Below are positions 11,377 through 23,600 of a DNA stretch of 64,000 nt, in pieces (the stretch's first letter is position 1; every line of letters starts with the position of its first letter). The stretch is from contig CAUEEP010000245.1 in assembly GCA_958450365.1 (NCBI GenBank), positions 1,054,001 through 1,118,000 on the forward strand. Direction: 5' to 3'. The translations under genes were made by a program, and so were the position numbers. Below the pieces are notes generated by a model. That model ran no database searches. It was not told the DNA's origin and saw only the letters and a list, made by a program, of their open reading frames with translations. This DNA comes from Mesorhabditis belari. Its lineage: Eukaryota > Nematoda > Chromadorea > Rhabditida > Rhabditidae.

Positions 11377-13098
11377 ATGGCCTCTCGAACTACTATAGCA
11401 CCAATTCAAAATTCAAAATTAATACGTATTTTAGGTGTTTCGGCAATCGATGCTTACACGGCCATCTACACTCCACTGGTGATTCTGCTAGCGTTCATTT
11501 CGTTGCTCGCAATTCAATTTTTTGGCACCCCAATAAGCTGTGCGACATATAATTCAACGCAAGGTTACATGTTTTATCATGAAGTAACTTGTTAGACTTT
11601 TAGATCTTGTCGACAAGCACAATTTGGTAATCGAGTTTTGTAGTCGTGATGCTGCCCAATTCGTTGATACTGAGAGAAACTTACCAACAGTTGGCGATTA
11701 TCAGGTTTACTATTTATTTATTTAAATAATTTTTATTGATTTAGTGGATTCCTTTAATCTTGCTACTGTTCTTCGTGTGCTTTTTGTTGCCACATTTTGT
11801 TTGGTTGATGAGCCGAACTTTAAGTTAGTTTTTATGTTCTATTACGTGTCACACGGTAGATTTTAGTTTTTCCATTTTCGTCTGCAATGCATATATTGAT
11901 GGCTGCCCGAGGGTTGCCACGAGAAAAAACTAATCACTTGATGGTAGAAAATTTACAACAACTGCTACGAATGAGAAACGATTTTCGCATAAAAGACAAG
12001 GTATTCTTAAAATGAAAATCCATTTTATATTTGTTGAAGGGAACCAAATTTTTTTTTAGATGACAGCTCCCATCTCAAGCCTCTATATCGTTTTCAAGCT
12101 CTTAGTTTTGGTATGTATGACTGTTGCACATCTGTTTGTGATTGGCGCCCTTGCAATGGATCCCTCACAGGTCAGTGTTTACTTATGTAAGGTTATAACC
12201 AGAAATCATTTAGCTCATGAATTCGGATCGACACACTACTGGATTAGGAATTTTTGCCAAGCTTGCGACGTGTTATTTTCCTTATGAGGTACTACAATTC
12301 GAGCTTTATGACATTTTCTTTAGAAGAGCGGAACACGTTACTCCTGCGTCTTAAAGTTCAACACCATTTGCGAAAAAGTGTTTATCATCTTATTCTTTTG
12401 GCTCACAACAGTTTTTTAAATAGAAAGTACAAAAATATTTCATGCCTAGATGCAAATATTGGGCATCCTCAGTATAATATATTGGATTTTCATGCTTTCA
12501 AATTCACATCGACGGGAAGCAGATATGGGTGAATGGTTCAAAGTAAGTACAAAGTATTTTGATTTGCGTATACACATATTTGCAGTTGGGAGAACCATCA
12601 GTTTGTCAATTCTCTAATCAAAAGCGGTATGACCGCTTCATTAAAGTAAGTTATTACCAATTCTTTTAACTCTTTTAACTTTTAACTTTTAACTTTTAAC
12701 GAAGATTAACTCTTTTCTTTTTAGCTTTTGGGTAGTGATACTTGGTTATTGCTCACGCTTGCAAGCCAACGCGGCGGAGTATTTGTGGCAGCTCAAGCGA
12801 TTTCTGTACTTTGGAAAAGGTTTTGATGATGTATTTATTTTTTCAAAAAAGTTTAGTTTTGTCAAAATGGAGAATGAGTCGCGATACGGTTTTGGAGCTC
12901 AAGAGAGATCTACTACAAGTCTTTGGTCGCGACAAGGTAAGCTTTGTTATCTAAATTTTTTTTCGAGTGTAATTATTTTTAGAAGAGCTTCCAATTGTAA
13001 CCGGTGTGCTTGCTGATGCAATTAGGGATAGTGATAGCGTACAATCAACAATAAGCCACTCAACGATCAGCCAGTATGACACCGCGAGTCTTCCGTAA
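11377..13098 (+). CDS. Innexin (gap junction channel protein)
   Basis: Exons that join in phase: 11377-11563, 11604-11704, 11745-11823, 11867-12000, 12060-12170, 12214-12288, 12324-12426, 12473-12542, 12586-12645, 12725-12819, then two more to the TAA at 13096-13098. Four hydrophobic helices are visible: YTPLVILLAFISLLAIQFFG, WIPLILLLFFVCFLLPHFVW, ISSLYIVFKLLVLVCMTVAH and the helix after FNTICEKVF. Family marks are FFGTPISC, the YQWIP motif before helix 2, the paired extracellular cysteines (CYFPYE ... RYSC), FNTICEKVF and the C-terminal GGVFVAAQAISVLWKR. Innexins form hexameric gap junctions in nematodes. The T run at 12412-12417 needs one more T to avoid a stop and to reach the phase of the next exon. 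Which innexin it is cannot be said. Confidence 0.85.
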
Positions 13099-13395
13099 AC
13101 ATTGGTTTTCGCAGATTATCAACAAAACAAATCCGATTTGTCTTTGTGTCTTTTTGGTTTTGAATATATTGGCTTTTTCTAATGATTATTGTTTTTGTTT
13201 CGTTATGTTGTTATATAGTTTGTTTGTCAATTTGCACATTCTAGTTAGTTTGGACCTGTTTAATAAATCGATTCACGGTCGGATCTTGTGCGATTGAAAC
13301 GTTGTTTAACTCGTATTAGATCTATTTATTGGCAGAGATATTAGTTGCAATGAATTTTTAATTTTATGCTGATGATTTGTAGGTTTTGCTCCAAG

Positions 13396-14709
13396 ATGCC
13401 GGCCCCATCGAAGCCTCTGATACTTCTAATTCTACTCACTCTCATGTTCTCCTATAGCCAGGTTCATTTATTTTACCTATGTTACCTATATAACGTAATG
13501 TTTTTTGACAATCCATATCCACGTCAATCTTGCAGACTCGGAAAATGCAACAAACCTGACAACAGGCAAGCTCAGCTTTTTAAAACGATATTTTTATTGT
13601 TACAGAAATCCAGCAGGAGATCCTTAAACAAGTCAATGGAGAATTGAAAATCGCATGGACAAACGAATCGATGGAATTGCCGTTAGCGCATGTATATCAT
13701 TGTCATCTCATGAGACGAGTAAGCTACTGCTGGCTACTAAATATTACTACTAGTTGGTAAGCTACTAGATGTGCAAAAATTTCCTATTTTAGGCCCAAGT
13801 ACGACTACCCGATTTACTGATACATATACCGTATGGAATGATTGGCGAGGTAGAGGGTTTTGTTTCAGTTGTAAATGTAATCAATTTTAGAACGAGTTCT
13901 GCAACCCTGTGATTTACGGAGACATGCAGCTCACAGCACAAGTATTTTGGAGCTCATAAAATAAGATTCACAAGGTTCATTTTAGATCAACTATGCCCAA
14001 AATTCGACAGAAAATTTATACGCAGTTGAGGTGAATTCACGATGTGGACGGGCTTATTATGAGGCGGTTTGTAATTTTTTTATAACGATCATGTTTGCTT
14101 TTTTTCTTTAGCAGAAGCTCGATGCCATTGCCGACCTCCTTTATCGAATGATTTTATTGGTCGAGAATTGTCGAGAAACGGCGTTAGTTTATGAATAGTT
14201 TTTAAACCTAATTTTTACAGCTATCAGCTTACACCTTTTGAGACAATTGGTACTGAAAAAATACAGATTGGACAAAGAAAAATCCTCATCAAAGCCGATC
14301 GGAAACTCTCTTCATTCGTGAGTGCCTAGCTTGTGCTAAAGTTGTAACTCCAAATTTTAGCCTCCAAATGAGTGGCTGGTATACGTTCTTCAGCTTTTCA
14401 TTTCTGCTTTCAATATTGTTCAAGTTGCGGTACTCAATATGGACCTTGTAAGTATATTTTCACATAGCTTATAAACCAATTATTGTAGCTAGACGAATGG
14501 AGCAACGCAGGGTTTAGACGGATTAATTTGCAAAACATGGTGAGCTTTTAGCAAAAACTAAAATTTTTTATTGGCCATCCACATTTTAAAATGAATCTTG
14601 TTGTTTTGTTTAGGAGGAATCACTTAGTCAAGCATCGTCATCGAGCAGCGATTTGGAGCAGGAATCGATAAACAAAAAGAAAGCCGAAAAGCCGTCCATC
14701 CAACGATAA
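13396..14709 (+). CDS. Predicted type I single-pass membrane protein, unknown
   Basis: The start MPAPSKPLILLILLTLMFSYSQ is a good signal peptide. Short exons follow with clear splice sites: one with LKQVNGELKIAWTNESMELP, one with AQVRLPDLLIHIPYGMIGE, one with NEFCNPVIYGDMQLTAQ, one with NYAQNSTENLYAVE (an N-glycosylation site), one with ARCHCRPPLSNDFIGRELSR, then VYVLQLFISAFNIVQVAVL, which is the likely membrane helix close to the C-terminus. The tail is Ser-rich and ends with lysines before the TAA at 14707-14709. An AATAAA lies at 14797-14802. I do not recognise the family. It starts about 300 bases after the innexin on the same strand, a distance compatible with a nematode operon, but no trans-splice acceptor was proven. 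Confidence 0.6.
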
Positions 14710-14935
14710 AAAATTGGTAAATCAAAAATTTACGAAGACTTGTTGTGATTATCGATAACTTTTCTGAAACATAGACTGTTATTCCATTTACCTTTTAATA
14801 AATATTAAAATATTTATTTTGCAAAATAAATGTGAGAGAGATTTAGTAGTACTTCCCGTTTGTTATAGAAATGCAACCAGGATAAGAAACAGTTCAAAAT
14901 ATTAACGCATTTTTTTGAAATAATCGAGATCCTTT

Positions 14936-16640
14936 AAGTCGAGGAAATATGTTTTCTGAATGCCTTTGCCCTGAAAATGATGTTTGTAAGTTCTGTTTTG
15001 AGTCTTGGGAGCAATACCTCCATTTCGATCTCGTGACGATATGTTGTGACAAGTTCCAGAGAGTCTGCCATCAGAAGATCCTTGTCTGCCTGAATTTCAA
15101 GAATTTGTTACAAAATGATCACTTTGCCAAGGAAGTCCATAGCTTTTGGGCAATACCTGGCACATGAGGGTATTAGAATTTTCTCCGGTTCTCCGGTGCT
15201 TTCCATCCGAGAAACCAGGGGTAATCACTCAAAAATTATACCCTAGAGTAGTGACAGTGTAAATGTCATTATCAAAACAGTTCCGAAACCATACCGTAAT
15301 CCTCAAATAGAGAATATCTTGCGCAGTAATAGTAACAACATGCCGCCGCGACAGGCCCTGTGTGAAAGCCGAGTCAGGTGCAGCGAAGACGCTGAGTCTT
15401 ACGGTGGGGAATCCCGAATTCTTCTAGGTACTAAATTGAAAAAACAATTGTTTTTCATCTTGAATCCTCGAACTTTCGTGATCTCCAGCTAGATAACGGC
15501 AATGTGCGCACATAGTGTTTCCCGCTTTCTTTCGGGAAATCCAGAAACCACCATGTAGGCTTCACTGATTATTTCCAATTTAAATATTCGTTGAGTTCCT
15601 TACATTCTCTTCTTCCACCTTGTAGGCTTCATGCTTGTTAATTACTTGAACCAAAGCCTGAATAAACCGAATTCAACATGGTGACCACTTCAAGTGGCGT
15701 TGATGAAGAGCAGAGCTGTAAAACCGACCTGTCAAAGGTGGAAAATCGGATAAGTGAACCAGAAAAAACATATTGGAGTTACCAACATCAGAGAAAAAGA
15801 ATAATCGCTGCTTGGTACATTTTTGGTCGAACGGTTCCACCCGCTTCAACCACTGGCCACGTCCATCTGTTAGAATGACAGAAAATATTTAACCTGATTT
15901 ATCTACAGTACTATAGATGTAGAGATTGAAGCCGAGATAGGCCTTTTTGGATTCGCCTCCTATTTCCTATTATTTTCCCTATTCACAGATTCCCCCACTT
16001 TGGCAAGTGCCCAGAGAGAAGACTATCTGGCCTTTTGATCTGCTTCTTCTAACATTCCAGTTCTCTGGTGATCAATTTCTCCAAATTATTCACGTATTCT
16101 TCCATCATTCTCATCATTGAGTCAACGAGAGAGCCTCTTCTGGAAACAATTTTTACATTTAAACCATTTTATCATCATTTTATCATCATTTTATCGATCA
16201 ACGATCTCACGTTCTTAAGCAGGATTCAGTGGAGAGACGGATATTCGACGAACTGTTGGACGAACCCAAAGTCTGTCGCTCCAACAATCCTAAAGAAAAG
16301 TGTAGTTGCTGAAGAATAGTACAATTACAATTACACAATACAATTACATTTTTTCAGCTGAAGAGAATCAAACTTCCAAACCTGCAGCAAAGCCAGTAAA
16401 TCCTAATGAATCTATACTCCTAGACCTGAACGGACGGGCGAACTATTTAGCCTCCTGTTGAGGCTTTTATGGCCAACTCTGGAATTTCTCATTTTTTTGG
16501 CTGTGCTTTTTGTAAAAACCATCCAAATAGAGTTTCTCGCTATAGGGGGAAATTTCTAGAAAAGAATCTCGCAAATGAACGATTCCGAAAGAGTAGATGC
16601 CAGCGGCACGGCGGCGCTCAAACGTTTGCTCGAGCTACTT
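14936..16640 (-). pseudogene. Degenerate coiled coil and cyclase domain of receptor guanylyl cyclase
   Basis: Downstream half of the guanylyl cyclase gene that starts at 30922. Recognisable pieces in order on the minus strand are AGIYSFGIV (end of the kinase-homology domain), DCWSDRLWVRPTVRRI, RGSLVDSMMRMMEEYVNNL (dimerisation coiled coil), RTGMLEEADQKA, VRPKMYQAAIILF, FFSDV, STPLEVVTMLNSVYSGF, then ALVQVINKHEAYKVE, EAYMVVSGFPERK, GFHTGPVA, RYSLFED and finally QGKGIQKTYFLDLK. At least six changes of frame are needed to read them in series, one of them in the A run at 15794-15798. Two conserved positions are also altered: the metal-binding Asp of the usual GDAYMVVSG is Glu, and Gly of LFGDTVN is Glu. 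Splice sites are partly lost. Either a real pseudogene or a badly resolved stretch; the substitutions favour real decay. Confidence 0.75.
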
Positions 16641-16849
16641 CTAGAAAGAATAAGCGCATTTTTTTTCTAGAGTCATCGAATTCCTAATCTGCAAAAACTG
16701 CTCTCACTTGATCCATTCGACGTTTTTTATTCTAGAGTATTACTCATCCACATATCCATCGCAACATAGAGAACGCCTGAAGTTACAAACAATAAAATCT
16801 GGGCACAAAAATCTAAAGCCATTTGCACCAAACTTATCTCTACTTAATG

Positions 16850-17300
16850 AGAGCTATTAGGAAGGTGAAATGAAAACTGGACTTAGAACTTAAAATTTAT
16901 TCCACATAAAACCATTTCCATTCAACATACCCATTCCAAATAATTCCATTATTATTGACGACATCTGCCCATTATAAAGGCAATTTGCGGATTCCTCTCT
17001 AGTAGAGTTTTGGTTTTGAATCGAAAAACTTCAAAGCTAACTTTTGACTGCTTCTTCCGAATCGAAGCGTGCTCCGGCAATGCGCATTACTCAGGATCCG
17101 TAATCAATAATAATCAGTAGGGGCGATGGGTCCGGACCGTATGGGGAATGCGTCAAAAGTTCCCAAACAAGTGCCATTTATAATAATTCCCATTATTATT
17201 GAGGACTTCCCTCGCCCATTTTACAGGCAATTTGCAGATTCCTCTTTCGTAGTAGGATTTTGGTTTGTGTGTGAGACAAGTGTGAGGACCTAAAATGGAT
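16850..17300 (-). mobile_element. Mariner 3' end fragment with internal duplication
   Basis: Read on the minus strand this repeats the transposase 3' end of the copy at 26897-28380, including GACTTTTGACGCATTCC-type and GGAATCCGCAAATTGCC-type blocks twice in the same order. It sits between kinase-homology pieces of the guanylyl cyclase gene. The terminal repeat is diverged. Confidence 0.75.
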
Positions 17301-17689
17301 GAGATAGTCCCAGCTTGAGCACTTTCTTCAAAAGAAACCCATTTTGGTGTCAATAGAAACGTTGTAGAGAATTCAAAAATTAGCATATAGCCAAATATCC
17401 AAAAAGATACACTTAGAAGTTTCGCTTAAAATGCAAGTTTTGTGGGAAGATTCAAATTTGGCAGTTCTTGAAAACCAGTTTTTGAATCGTCTCTGAAAAT
17501 TTGGATATAAGCTTTCGATTTTTGATCTCTACAACTTTTCCATTCACACCAAAATGGGTTTCTTTGAAGAAAGTGCTCAAACTGTCACATATGGACAATA
17601 GTCCTACAGCTTTCAATCTCACCAACCCAATATTTTTTTTTGTCTACCTAAGCAAGCGTTTAATGCAGCAAGCGTTTAATGCTTTTCCC

Positions 17690-20600
17690 TCCCAATCTTA
17701 CGAACCCATTTTCTGCCAAGCTCCACTCTTCTCCCTCCCTCCATCTTCAGCGATCTGAAGCTGAATTGATCCGTGCTTTTCCCAGCGGCTGATCGCATCG
17801 GAAATACCTGAATATCTTTAAGTATCATCCATTGACCATCTAAACTACCGTAGTCGGTCAATTTGACAAGCCAATTTCTGTCAATGAGTGTCGACCACGA
17901 AGTCAACGATCCGTGAAAACCAATGTTTGACGTGTGCAAGTATTCAAGACCCTAAATTAGAGTAAAAGCCTCAAATTGTAAGCTTTGTAGTGTAATGTAG
18001 TGTTTATTATAAGCACTTTGTGACTTTAAAAAGTATAGCTTACAATATATTCAGGTAATTGTAGTGACTCACCAGGCAAATATCCCTGACGAAAGCGCCG
18101 TGGAATTTCCCGTCAAGAGTGAAAGTTTCGTTATAGATGAGATCCTGAAAATTTGAAAAGCTTTCAAGAGTATTGACCACTCATTACAATCAATTTGTAT
18201 CCAGTAAATAGAATAATTCTACCTGCAACGTTCCTCGACTGCAGAATTTCCACATCAACAACAACTCATTTTTCTCGTTGAAAGACATCCCGAGGAATGG
18301 GTTCAAATTGTCGTGCACGGCTTGTTTCATCTGAAAAAATGTTGATTCATTGATTGATTCATTGATTGATTCAGACTTATAAAGAGAGTGTCGAATAATG
18401 TGTTTTCTAAAAAGCACCGACGGTAGTTGGTTATTGAACAGTAGTGGTGGTATTACAGTATAGGGGAAGTTTTTAAGGAAGCAAAAGGTTTGGAAAGAGC
18501 TTTGACCTGAACTTGGGGAGACTTGGGGGTAATAGGGCTCGTCAGTCCAGAAGCTATCATCATGCCACTAGATCACGGAAACATTTGGGAAGGAAGCGTG
18601 GGACAGCTTCTTAACGTGTCTGAGATTTAGATATCTGTAAAAACTAAAAACGGGTTCAAGATCCCATGGCCGACTCTATAAAATTTGTTTTGAAGTCAAA
18701 AGGTCAGCTTGATCAGATGCCTTTTAGAAAACAGTTTAGCGGAACTCTTACTCTCATCAACAAAACGAGATCCTGTCTCGCGAATTTGATCGGTCGATTC
18801 TGCTCATAGAGATGATAAGTGGCATGGGTGTTGACTAAAATAAGAAATAAGACTAAAATAAGACTAGCACTGATACTTGTTTGCTATTCAACTCATTTAC
18901 CTCCAATAATCGCATGATGTTTGACCATACTGTTGCCCATATTCGAGAGTTTCGTTCGCTGCGAGCTCAACGATAGCTGAAAAGCTTTTAAGTCCATTAA
19001 ATGCCAATAATTATCTTTCAAAAACAATGTTTTTGATTTTCAACTCACCATTGATTTCACTTCATCCTCGTTCACGATTCGCATATCGTCACGGAAAATT
19101 CGCCACGGCATGTTGTTCAATGAGCGACTTTCACTGAAAATCAAATGCTAATTTGTTTGATTTTCTGTTTGACTCAAAATGTTTTTTAGCAGCTTTATGA
19201 TCCAAATTACCAATGTCTTTTGAGGAAAATTGCGGAGATGATAGCTGTGATGATGGCCAAGACAACGGCAGCGCCGATGATGATCAGAGTATGGTCACAT
19301 CTGGGAAAATTCTTCATTTAGAGCTATTAGGTTGGTGCATAAGGAAATATATAATATATATATAGATACTTTATTCAGGACCTGAGATAAAGTGCGCTAG
19401 ATTAAGATTAAAACACATGAATTCATACACATAACACGAAAAGGGCCGATAAAAAGAAACACGTGTATAATATATGTAAAATGTGGGTAGCACAGATAAC
19501 GTCAAGGATCCACTAGAGCTTCAAGATCAAGATCATCTACAGATAATTTAAAGGTTTCGAGACTATTGGACTCTCTCAAAACTCTGGGGAGTCGATTCCA
19601 AATTCTGACAGTTCTTATTGGAAAAGAGTTATAAACAAACTTATTGGAGGTGACTGGAATTTCTCAAACAAGTTCCAGTAATTGTAATGTAGAGATTCTA
19701 ATTATTAAGATTTCTTCGAAGATTATTGAGGATTCTAATGATTAAAGTGGCTAAATCAAAGTTCAGTGGTTGACAACGATACAACAACGTTCACTTCTTT
19801 TCTGAGCTCAATGTCACAACGACTCATTAGTGTTTTTTAGACACCCCTAATATTATCGCTTTTTAATATAAGAGAAATGTATAAAGTTGCATTTCGGATG
19901 ATCAATCACTCAAAAAAAGGTACCAAAAATAACCAGCTAAAGCCAATTGCAACTTAAGATTTCTTCAGTCTTTTAATAAATGTTTTATTATTAAAACTAA
20001 TATACTACCGTAACATTTTGTAATAGTATCCCCTCGCACAGTCGCGTAGTCGCAAAAGTTTTTTAGTATTTCATTTTTTTCAAAGCGCTCGTGCTTTCAA
20101 AAAATGCGTCTTTGGTATGAAAAAATAGCTGAAATTCACGGCTATTTTTTGATACCTAAGCGCGCATTGTAGCATAAACCAGTGTCGAGAAAAACTCGTT
20201 CGGTGCTAGACTACGCGTGCCCGCACTGTCATTATGGGGGTGGGGTAACACCCGTACTTTCAAAAAATAGATCCTTGGTATCAAAAAGATCAATAAGCCG
20301 CGCGTCGCCAAGACTCGAACCAGCACCCTTCACTTACCGGGCAAAACGGTAAAGCGTCAAAAAAAAGTGTAAAAGTCGGAACTAGGACAGATCAAAAACC
20401 TGTGCGCCGCCAGGACTCGAACCAGTGACGCTTCGCTTATCAGGCATCGGTGCTAACCATTACAACACAACCCAGTTCACCTCGCCGTAAATGCGTAAAT
20501 AGTACCCCCATCCCCCCCGTACAGTCGCGTAGTCGCGAAAGTTCTTTAGTATTTCATTTTTTTCAAAGCGCCCGTACTTTCGCAAAATGGCGTCTTTGGT

Positions 20601-23600
20601 ATCAAAAATAGCTTAAGGTTTCTAAGGTCTTAGACGAAGCCAATGCTGTTCGTTTCGAGTTAGTACTGATTCGGATTCCTCGGCCCTAATTTTCCATCAA
20701 ATTTTTTGTTGAATTCAACTCAATTCATCATTTCTTTTTGACAGAAGAGTTAATCTCAAAGCCACTCCTTCCTCACCTTTCCCCCCGAAAACCACAAACA
20801 GGCCTATCAACTGGCAGATTTGTCCATTCGGCGATTTCCAGAAACCTGATTGTTCATCGGTGACTATCTGAAAGTTTTCAAATCAAAAACACAGTTTCTC
20901 TTTGTCGAATTTTTCTAAATAGGTTCGGTCTAGAGGATGTTCAATATTTATGTGGACTAATAAATTACTAGATTGTATTACTTGTCAGTTCCGAGCCAAA
21001 CTGATATTTTAGTTACTATTGTTATTATTGAATGATTTGTCTATTCTTATGCAAATGTGTCCTCCCCTGTGCTTATCCCTTTTATTGCCGAGAAGGGGCG
21101 GTCCTTGGGATTGCCTAGGAGGACAAGTGAGGCTCTCACTCTAGAGTTCCCCTTCCCCTCTTACACTTATTTGTAATCTATTCGTCTTATTATACTACTA
21201 AAAATAAAGATACATATCTTCCGGTTCGGTGCAAATGCAGTACAGGCTGGTCATTTCATTGCGGTTCCTCACAAATACGTTGGAGGAGTTGAGTTGGGTT
21301 GTCGGGGTGTTAGAGATGGCGGGATATCAAAAGGGATCCACTCTCATTAACTTAACCCAAATTCTAGTCCACATCCGTTTATACCTAGGAGCGAATATAC
21401 TACTAGATACTACTAATTTTAAAGCTCATTTTGTACAAATCTAATGTTCGCAAAGAAAAAAACATATCAAACATATAAACTTTAAAACAAGTTTATTTCA
21501 TTTTTTTTCAATATTATTGCTAGATCCGAATTGAATCCATTTAGGTGTAGAAATGTTCCTCTGTAGAAAAGTAGAAAAGCTTTCAGCTTCAAATTACTGT
21601 GATTTAAAGCTCATTTCAAAAATCTAATGTTGAAAAAGAAAAAAAACATATCAAACATCTAATCTACCTTTGTAGATGAACTACGCGAGCGTCTCCAAAA
21701 TCTCCAAAAACGTCTCCAAAAATTTGTAAACCCATCAAATCACTCTAGCCAAGTGATTTTTATTCTTTTTATAATAAAACTAGCGATATTAAAATAAAAA
21801 AAACAGGTGGTTGCCGTGGCAAAAATTTTTTTATGGTCACTCCGGTCGCGATTAATACTCTCTGCCCTTTAACAAGTTTAAGCTATGTTTTTTTTTTCAA
21901 AATTATTGCCAGATCCGAATTGAATCCATTTTAGGTGTAGAAATGATCCCCAGACGCTTTCATTTCAAAATACTATGTTAGTAAATCGAATTTCGATCTG
22001 GGCTTTAGCTGAAAAATGGAGCTTTTTTTGTAAAGTGTACGGGGAAGTTTTTTTTTGATCACCCTGATCCCCTTCAGCTGTAATTTAGTCATCGAGTTCC
22101 AATGAATCGGTTTTTCGCATAACAAATTGAGTAAGTGAGCATTTCATGTTTGTCCCAACTCTGTAACTCTAAATTTGGTTCCCTATCTCTATAAATTTCG
22201 TTCCCGATCTCTCTAAATTTTTGTTCCTGATCTCTCTAAATTTGGTTCCTTATCCTTCTTAACGATTTTTTCTATATACCGATTTAGTAAAGCGTTAAAA
22301 TAAACAACCTTCAAACTCAAAAGTGCCCATAAATATTGAAGAGCCTGTAGTGATTGGACCTGGTATGACAAATAATCAGACAAAAGGTTGGCCCAATGTT
22401 TTCCTTGAACTCGTTTATACGATTGGAGTTTGAGAATTGTCAGAAGTACGAAAACGAATGATATCAACATGTGCCTGGATTGTTTATGTCGATGAGGCAC
22501 ATTTCTCGAAGTGGAGAGAACTGCAGGAGTGATGTTGCAATGGACATCACACGATTGCGCTCTCTTCAGAGACGTAGAAAGCACTGGAAATGATTTGTGG
22601 TAGATTTATCGTATCGTTCCGATTTTGTATTGAGGTTTATTGATCATCATTAGGCATTGATCATCGAGGCTCAAGCCTATCAAGATCTTGGTAGATCTGC
22701 TAGTGAGAAAAGAAATGGCTTTACCTGTAGAAAGGCAGACGTTCAGCTTGATCATCCAAGAGTACGGTGCCCGATCCAGTGCCTATTTGACTCACCATCT
22801 TTAAACACAAAAGTCATTTGATTTCCAGACACTAAAGGTGGAATTGGGTTAGCCACTCAGGAAATTAATAGAGAAAAATGTACAGGTAGAGTATTGTAGT
22901 TTGAAATTTCAACCGAATTACGATAGTTTTTGATCAACCGCATCTTTTACGAGGAAACATCTTTTAGAAAATATTTGACCATGGCATGAACACAATACCA
23001 GCCAATTGGATTATAAATGAAAACGGTAAAGGTAAAAAAATGAGGTAAAAGTCGGAATCAGGGATGGATCAAAAACTTGTGCGCCGCCAGGACTCGAACC
23101 AGTGACGCTTCGCTTATCAGGCATCTGTGCTAACCATTACACCACAAATATTACTAATCCGCTGACTCCAGAGGGAGTTAAGTTCCCTCCTTTCTGGACC
23201 TGACGGTTGCACATGTCTCGATTTATAGGCCTGGGATGCGCTCGGAAACTAGGTATGAAGACCTACCGTAAATACTGTTAATAGTACCCCATCCCCCCCG
23301 TCCAGTCGTGCGTAGTCGCTAAAGTTTTTTAGTATTTCATTGTTTTTCAAAGCACCCGTACTTTCAAAAAATAGCGTCTTTGGTATCAAAAAATAGCCCT
23401 GAATTTCAGCTATTTTTTGATACCTAAGCGCGCATGGTAGCATAAATCAGTGTCGAGAAAAACCCGTTCAAAGCTAGACTACGCGATGCTCCGGTCATCA
23501 TTATAAAAGGATGACGAGAAAAATGCTGAAAAATGCATGAAAAATGCATAAGAAAATGCTGCAAATAAAAATTAGATTCCAGCAACTCGTCCAGCAACTT

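Noticed and set aside
22213..22584. 123-residue minus-strand protein
   Set aside because: Composition is irregular, no motif is seen, and it overlaps a simple repeat within a receptor intron.
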